Program-made: the position numbers and the translations under genes
In this document: one piece after another, positions 6,298 to 10,460 of the stretch
Layout of the letters: every line of letters begins with the position of its first letter
How positions within the stretch are numbered: position 1 is the first letter of the stretch
DNA from: VFMC01 sp037131575
GTDB taxonomy: Bacteria > Actinomycetota > Acidimicrobiia > Acidimicrobiales > Ilumatobacteraceae
Assembly (NCBI GenBank): GCA_037131575.1
Contig: JBAXQV010000107.1
Coordinates: 1-10,460 of the forward strand
Direction of reading: 5' to 3'
Length of the DNA stretch: 10,460 nt
The notes under the pieces: model-generated
What the model saw: only the letters and a program-made list of their open reading frames with translations
Databases searched by the model: none
What the model was told of the DNA's origin: nothing

Positions 6298-7311
6298 TCA
6301 GAGACCGCCGGCGAAGGTGTCGATCATCAGCCGCACGTCGTCGCCGAGGGGATACAGGATGGGGCAGGTACAGCCATTGGCCACATATTCGCCCACCTTC
6401 GCGCGCACCTCATCGGGTTCACCGCTGGCCGTGATCATCTGCACGATGTCGTCGGGCACCAGCTTGCTGGCCGCCACCACCTGGTCGTGCGTGGCCGGCC
6501 AGGTGAGTACCTGCCCGATCTCGTCGAGCAGTTCCTGGGGCACGCCCGATGCCTTCATGATGTGCGGTTGCTGGCCGAGGTACTGGGTGACGAGCAGTCG
6601 GGAGTTGTCGAGCGCCTTGCCACGGTCGCGGTCGACACTGCACACCACCAATTGCGGCCGGTCGATGTCGGCGATGGTGCGCCCGGCCTTGGCAGCGCCC
6701 CGCTCGAGCGCGGCGATGGCATCGCGGTTGTAGGCGGGCGACACGAGGTAGTTCAGCACCGCGCCGTCGGCGAGTTCGCCGGTGAGTTCCATCATCTGCA
6801 TACCCGTGGCACCGATGTAGATGGGCACATCTTTCGGGCGGCGCTCTTGGTGCACGTAGTCGAGTTCCACACCGTCGAGGTGGGCGAAGATGCCGTCGAA
6901 CGTGACGGTCTCGTTGTTGAGCAGCGCGCGCACGACGGTGACCACTTCGCGCATCACGGTGAGCGGGCGCTCGCGGTTGATGCCCACCTTGCGGGCCAGC
7001 GGGTCCCACCATGCACCGAGGCCGCAGATGATGCGGCCCGGGGCGAGGTCGTCGAGCGTGGAGAACGTGCTGGCCAGGCGCGCCGGGTTGCGGGTCCAGC
7101 AATCGATGACGCCACTGCCCACCTTGATGCGGTTGGTGGTTGCGGCGAACGCTGCCATGGGCACCACGGCGTCGCGAACGAGCCGGCTGTCGGCCTGCCA
7201 CACGGCGTCGAAGCCCTGCTCCTCGGCGTAGCGCACGATCTCGATGCCTTCGGTGATCGTGTGCGCGTCTTGCAGATACAGCGCGACGGGGGTGGTGGTC
7301 GACTCACTCAT
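6298..7311 (-). CDS. Luciferase-like (LLM class) flavin/F420-dependent oxidoreductase
   Basis: A 337-residue TIM-barrel oxidoreductase of the bacterial luciferase-like family, soluble, no signal peptide. Typical motifs are EEQGFDAVWQAD (30-41), NRIKVGSGVIDCWTRNP (60-76), the PGRIICGLGAWWDPLA segment (91-106), and IYIGATGMQMMELTGELADG (164-183), the cofactor-binding glycine region. The pattern is closest to proteins annotated as methylenetetrahydromethanopterin reductase-like, F420-dependent enzymes common in actinobacteria. F420 versus FMN cannot be decided without structure or alignment, and the substrate is unknown. The ATG at 7311 follows a -10-like box by eight bases and lacks a Shine-Dalgarno, consistent with a leaderless mRNA. 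It sits 63 bp downstream of the SsnA-like amidohydrolase gene on the same strand. Confidence 0.9.
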   Translation of the reverse strand: MSESTTTPVALYLQDAHTITEGIEIVRYAEEQGFDAVWQADSRLVRDAVVPMAAFAATTNRIKVGSGVIDCWTRNPARLASTFSTLDDLAPGRIICGLGAWWDPLARKVGINRERPLTVMREVVTVVRALLNNETVTFDGIFAHLDGVELDYVHQERRPKDVPIYIGATGMQMMELTGELADGAVLNYLVSPAYNRDAIAALERGAAKAGRTIADIDRPQLVVCSVDRDRGKALDNSRLLVTQYLGQQPHIMKASGVPQELLDEIGQVLTWPATHDQVVAASKLVPDDIVQMITASGEPDEVRAKVGEYVANGCTCPILYPLGDDVRLMIDTFAGGL

Positions 7312-7345
7312 GACGTTGGATGGTAGTCGCTGTACAAAATGTCAA
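7312..7345 (-). promoter_or_regulatory. Putative promoter of the LLM oxidoreductase gene
   Basis: On the minus strand TTGACA (7345-7340) is a perfect -35 hexamer and TACCAT (7325-7320) fits the TANNNT -10, eight bases before the ATG. The spacer is only 14 bases, short for a housekeeping promoter. TGTACA (7336-7331) sits inside the spacer, so part of this may be an operator. The gap gives this gene transcription independent of the amidohydrolase upstream. Confidence 0.5.
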
Positions 7346-7374
7346 GCAGTCTGCAGTTCAGCGCGGCGCGCCGT

Positions 7375-8397
7375 TCACAACAACGCGAACAGGCGGGCCG
7401 CTTGTTCGGCAGCCTTGGCCCGAACCTCGGCGGCATCCACCCGCGTGGGCAAGCCGTCGCGCAACAGCACCTCACCATCGCCACGCACCACCTGCAGCGC
7501 ACGCACGCCCGGGGTGAAGGCCACATGCCAGCCGCTGTCGGCGTGGTCGTAGTTCCACGTCACCTGGTCGGCGCGGGCATCGGGGAACCATCGATAGCCC
7601 TCGTCGAGCCAGCCCCACACGGTGTCGGGCGACTGCGTCACATCGTGGGCACGCAACGCCACATACGCGAGGCGCGCCTCTTCCAGCATGTCGGCGCCGA
7701 TGCCATCGGTACCGAGCACCACGGGGTTGGCCCAACGGGTTGGTGCGGCATAGCCCACTGCGTTGTTCATGTTGCTGCGCGGGTTGTGCGCGATGGTGCC
7801 CGGCAATGGTCGGTCGAGATGCACACAGTGCACGATGAGCCAATCGGGTGCGGCAAGCGGTTCGAGACGCGCCCCGGCAGCAACATCGTCGATGCCCTCG
7901 GCCACGTGCACGTGCACGCCAACACCGTGACGCTGGGCCATGTCGGCGGCCGCAGCCAACGTGTCGTCGCTGCACGTGAACGCAGCGTGGATGCCCACCA
8001 TGCCGTTACCCCCGGCAGCGAGGAAACGCTCGTTCTCGGCCAGACCGCGCCGCGCACCATCGGCCCCGTGCCGGTCGGTGACGCCATAGGTGAGGTTGGT
8101 GCGCACGCCCACTTCGGCACACGCCTCGGCGATCACATCGAGACTGCCCTCGATGGCGTTGGGGCTCTCGTGATGATCGATCAGTGCCGTGGTGCCGCAC
8201 TGCAACGCCTCCATGGCACCGAGCATGGCGCTCCAGCGCAGCATCTCGAGATCGAGGGCCGCGTCGAGGCGCCACCAGATCTGTTCGAGGATCGAGCGGA
8301 AGTCGGTGGGCTGCACCGGCGGCGCCGGCATACCGCGAGCAAGCGTCGAATAGAGGTGGTGGTGGCCGCACACCAGGCCGCTCGTGGTTGCACTCAT
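7375..8397 (-). CDS. SsnA-like amidohydrolase (metal-dependent hydrolase/deaminase) without the N-terminal domain
   Basis: A 340-residue cytosolic enzyme of the TRZ/ATZ/guanine-deaminase-like amidohydrolases, nearest to SsnA by recall: GHHHLYSTLARGM (11-23), ILEQIWWRLD (36-45), GTTALIDHHESPNAIEGSLD (68-87), HVHVAE (162-167), HCVHLD (190-195), HNPRSNMNNAVG (204-215) and GTDGIGADM (229-237). Likely metal ligands H12, H14, H164, H190 (or H193) and D231 are all kept. SsnA proteins normally have about 50 more residues before the HxH motif, forming part of the small beta domain; here the motif is almost at the N-terminus. The ATG at 8397 is chosen; an ATG three codons upstream (8406) is equally possible. 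No stronger upstream start has homology. In E. coli ssnA neighbours molybdenum hydroxylase genes, and one begins nearby here. The reaction is unknown, though hydrolytic deamination is likely. Confidence 0.85.
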   Translation of the reverse strand: MSATTSGLVCGHHHLYSTLARGMPAPPVQPTDFRSILEQIWWRLDAALDLEMLRWSAMLGAMEALQCGTTALIDHHESPNAIEGSLDVIAEACAEVGVRTNLTYGVTDRHGADGARRGLAENERFLAAGGNGMVGIHAAFTCSDDTLAAAADMAQRHGVGVHVHVAEGIDDVAAGARLEPLAAPDWLIVHCVHLDRPLPGTIAHNPRSNMNNAVGYAAPTRWANPVVLGTDGIGADMLEEARLAYVALRAHDVTQSPDTVWGWLDEGYRWFPDARADQVTWNYDHADSGWHVAFTPGVRALQVVRGDGEVLLRDGLPTRVDAAEVRAKAAEQAARLFALL

Positions 8398-8490
8398 CGC
8401 CGCCATCGTGCCAGCCCCACGCACGCCCTGCCAACGCCCACGTTCCGGCACGACTCGTCGAATGCCCTGGTGATCTGATCGGCTAGGCGC

Positions 8491-9759
8491 ATGGACTTCG
8501 AACTGCCTGCCGACATGGTTGCCTATCTGGCCGAACTCGATGCCTTCATCGAGCGCGAGATCAAGCCGCTCGAAGAGGCCGACGACAACATCCGCTTCTT
8601 CGACCATCGCCGCGAAGATGCCCGCACCGACTGGGAGCGCGGTGGCCTTCCCAATGAAGAGTGGGAGCAGTTGCTGTACAAGGCCAAGCGCGTCGCCGAC
8701 GCCGCCGGCCACTATCGCTACCCGCTGCCCAAGGAGTTCGGTGGCCAAGACGGCACCAACCTCGGCATGGCCATCATCCGCGAACACTTCGCCCGTAAGG
8801 GGCTCGGCCTGCACAACGACCTGCAGAACGAGCATTCCATCGTGGGCAACAACGTGGGCCTGTTGCTGATGCTCAACTACGGCACGCCCGAGCAGAAGGC
8901 CGAATGGATCGACGACCTCGCCGAGGGCCGCCGCGGGTTCGCGTTCGGCATCACCGAGCCCGACCATGGCAGTGATGCCACGCACATGGAAACCATCGCA
9001 GTGCGCGATGGCGACGAATGGGTGATCAACGGCGAGAAGACGTGGAACACCGGTATCCACAAAGCGTCACACGACATGATCATGGCGCGCACCAGCGGCA
9101 AGGCCGGCGACGGCGACGGCATCACCGCCTTCCTCGTGCCCGCCACCAGCCCCGGCTTCGAAGTGGTCGAGTACCTGTGGACCTTCAACATGCCCACCGA
9201 CCACGCGCACATCCGTCTCACCGATGTGCGTGTGCCCCACGCGGCCATCTTCGGTGGCGAGGGGCGCGGCCTGCAGGTGGTGCAGCACTTCTTCAACGAG
9301 AACCGCATCCGTCAGGCCGCCAGCAGCCTCGGTGCCGCGCAGTACTGCATCGACGAATCGGTGACGTACGCACGCGAGCGTAAGCCGTTCGGTAAGCCGT
9401 TGAGCAGCAACCAGGCCATCCAGTTCCCGCTCGTCGAATTGCAAACCCAGTGCGAGATGCTGCGCGCCCTCATCCACAAAACCGCGTGGGCGATGGACAA
9501 GTACGGCGCGTTCAGTCAGAGCGACAAGGTGAGCATGTGCAACTACTGGGCCAACCGGCTGTGCTGCGAGGCCGCCGACCGGGCCATGCAGGTGCACGGC
9601 GGTATGGGCTACAGCCGGCACAAGGCGTTCGAGCACATCTACCGCCACCACCGTCGCTATCGCATCACCGAAGGCGCCGAGGAGATCCAGATGCGGCGCG
9701 TGGCCGGCTACATGTTCGGGTTCATGGGCCAGCAGGCTCCCAAGGGCGTGCGCGAGTAA
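8491..9759 (+). CDS. Acyl-CoA dehydrogenase
   Basis: A 422-residue FAD enzyme that introduces the alpha,beta double bond in an acyl-CoA, passing electrons to an electron-transfer flavoprotein. The N-terminal helical domain runs to about 145. The FAD/substrate motif FGITEPDHGSDATHMET lies at 152-168, the middle beta-domain spans about 150-275, and the C-terminal helical domain contains YARERKPFGKPL and MQVHGGMGYS (366-375). E394 in YRITEGAEEIQ matches the catalytic glutamate of medium-chain acyl-CoA dehydrogenase. The sequence looks like the ACAD10/11-type branch, but without any kinase-like domain. The ATG at 8491 fits the family start; only a weak AGG precedes it. It is divergent from the amidohydrolase (about 90 bp gap, no clear promoter seen) and convergent with the molybdenum hydroxylase. 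Chain-length preference is not readable. Confidence 0.95.
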   Translation: MDFELPADMVAYLAELDAFIEREIKPLEEADDNIRFFDHRREDARTDWERGGLPNEEWEQLLYKAKRVADAAGHYRYPLPKEFGGQDGTNLGMAIIREHFARKGLGLHNDLQNEHSIVGNNVGLLLMLNYGTPEQKAEWIDDLAEGRRGFAFGITEPDHGSDATHMETIAVRDGDEWVINGEKTWNTGIHKASHDMIMARTSGKAGDGDGITAFLVPATSPGFEVVEYLWTFNMPTDHAHIRLTDVRVPHAAIFGGEGRGLQVVQHFFNENRIRQAASSLGAAQYCIDESVTYARERKPFGKPLSSNQAIQFPLVELQTQCEMLRALIHKTAWAMDKYGAFSQSDKVSMCNYWANRLCCEAADRAMQVHGGMGYSRHKAFEHIYRHHRRYRITEGAEEIQMRRVAGYMFGFMGQQAPKGVRE

Positions 9760-9766
9760 TCGCTCG

Positions 9767-9802
9767 GGCCGCGACCCGTTGCCGCCTCCATGTGTCGCGG
9801 CC
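9767..9802. terminator. Perfect 9-bp inverted repeat between convergent genes, candidate bidirectional terminator
   Basis: GGCCGCGAC (9767-9775) pairs exactly with GTCGCGGCC (9794-9802) around an 18-base loop. It lies between the acyl-CoA dehydrogenase stop (9759) and the molybdenum hydroxylase stop (9814). No T-run follows on either strand. A terminator role is inferred from position and stem stability. Confidence 0.5.
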
Positions 9803-9813
9803 GGTCAGCGGGG

Positions 9814-10460
9814 TCAGTCGTCGCTGTCGGCAGTTGCGCCGGCACGGCGCATCGGCAACACGTTGCGCCACCCACCATCGAGTTCGTGCAGGGCTGCTGC
9901 CACCGCGGGCGCGGTGGGCACCAGGCCGATCTCGCCCACACCCTTGATGCCATACGGCGAACGCGGTTGGGGCACCTCCACCAAGTGCACCTCGATGGGC
10001 GGCACATCTTTCGGGCGGATGATGCCCAGCGAACGCAACGTCATGTTGGTGGGGAACGCGGTGTCGGGGTCGGATGGGAAGTCTTCACTGAGCGCGTAGC
10101 CGAGACCCATGTGCACACTGCCTTCGATCTGGCCCACGCACAGCAACGGGTTCACCGCCTTGCCCACATCGTGTACGGCCACCACCTTGTGAATGCCACC
10201 GGTTTCCCGATCGATGAGCACCATCTGCGCCGCGTATCCGAACGCCGAGTGAATGGTGGGGTTGGGGTAATCGGGGTCGCCGAGGTGTTGGGTCCAGTCG
10301 ACGATGTGCTCGCCCACGTAGTCGACCTCGGGCTCGCACCCCCCACGCAGCGCTGCAGCACACGCATCGCGTACTGAGCCGGCAGCCATGAGCGTGCCGC
10401 GCGACCCCGTGGTCTGGCCGAAGCCGAGTTCGCGGGTGGTGTCGACGATCACGTCGATGC
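9814..10460 (-). CDS. Xanthine dehydrogenase-family molybdopterin-binding subunit, C-terminal part (5' end outside window)
   Basis: The visible 214 C-terminal residues belong to the large molybdenum-cofactor subunit of the xanthine oxidase/CO dehydrogenase family, which hydroxylates carbon centres of purines, aldehydes or other heterocycles using water. The frame is open to the right edge, so the gene enters from beyond 10460. Recognisable segments are GQTTGSRGTLMAAG, the VVAVHDVGKAVNP segment followed by GQIEGSVHMGLGYALSED, and IEVHLVEVPQP, then GIKGVGEIGLVPTAPAVAAAL. The glutamate in GVGE is the conserved catalytic base near molybdenum. The TTGSRGT segment suggests a nicotinate- or xanthine-dehydrogenase-like branch over CO dehydrogenase, but this rests on recall. 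Iron-sulfur and FAD subunits, if separate, would lie outside the window. Family sure, substrate open. Confidence 0.92.
   Translation of the reverse strand, partial: IDVIVDTTRELGFGQTTGSRGTLMAAGSVRDACAAALRGGCEPEVDYVGEHIVDWTQHLGDPDYPNPTIHSAFGYAAQMVLIDRETGGIHKVVAVHDVGKAVNPLLCVGQIEGSVHMGLGYALSEDFPSDPDTAFPTNMTLRSLGIIRPKDVPPIEVHLVEVPQPRSPYGIKGVGEIGLVPTAPAVAAALHELDGGWRNVLPMRRAGATADSDD

Noticed and set aside
8407..9060. Upstream in-frame extension of the SsnA-like gene that could supply the missing N-terminal domain
   Set aside because: It runs through the acyl-CoA dehydrogenase coding region on the other strand, and the translated sequence shows no amidohydrolase-like beta strands.
9018..9383. Plus-strand frame inside the acyl-CoA dehydrogenase gene as a separate small gene
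   Set aside because: It is an out-of-frame shadow of the dehydrogenase, Arg-rich and without its own start signals.

Overview
The window is GC-rich, almost fully coding DNA with short intergenic gaps, several GTG starts, overlapping start/stop codons and apparently leaderless promoters. It carries separate ispD and ispF genes and a luciferase-like oxidoreductase of the F420-dependent type. This points to an actinobacterium, plausibly an Acidimicrobiia (Ilumatobacter-like) lineage. The phylum is inferred from gene style and recognised families, not from a marker gene.

Layout, left to right. (1) Positions 1-1114, minus strand: ispD and ispF of the non-mevalonate isoprenoid pathway, overlapping as TGATG; ispF runs off the left edge. 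(2) Positions 1145-1807, plus strand: a CRP/FNR-family regulator, divergent from ispD across only 30 bp. (3) Positions 1838-6181, minus strand: five genes read in the order substrate-binding lipoprotein (OpuAC/ProX-like, with an odd Thr/Ser linker), ABC-2 type ATPase, its permease, a membrane-anchored polysaccharide deacetylase and a dienelactone hydrolase-family enzyme. The ATPase/permease/deacetylase trio is joined by 1-4 bp overlaps and is almost certainly one transcript. The dienelactone hydrolase seems to have its own promoter as well. (4) Positions 6298-7311, minus: a luciferase-like (LLM) oxidoreductase with its own promoter. (5) Positions 7375-8397, minus: an SsnA-like amidohydrolase that lacks the usual N-terminal domain. 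(6) Positions 8491-9759, plus: an acyl-CoA dehydrogenase. (7) Positions 9814-10460, minus: the C-terminal part of a xanthine dehydrogenase-family molybdopterin subunit that enters from the right edge.

The gene groups look like separate functional units: isoprenoid precursor synthesis, an envelope/export cassette, and a catabolic right half. The SsnA-like enzyme near a molybdenum hydroxylase recalls the ssnA-xdhD neighbourhood of Escherichia coli and suggests heterocycle or purine catabolism. No mobile element, CRISPR array, tRNA or rRNA was seen, and no stretch over 300 bases lacks a gene.

The most notable non-coding signal is a near-identical motif, CTACCNT-N7/8-start codon, in front of three minus-strand genes (ispD, the dienelactone hydrolase, the LLM gene). 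It looks like a -10 box placed for leaderless transcription. I found no clearly novel multi-gene system. The best candidate for a second look is the exporter cassette headed by a modified osmoprotectant-type binding protein.
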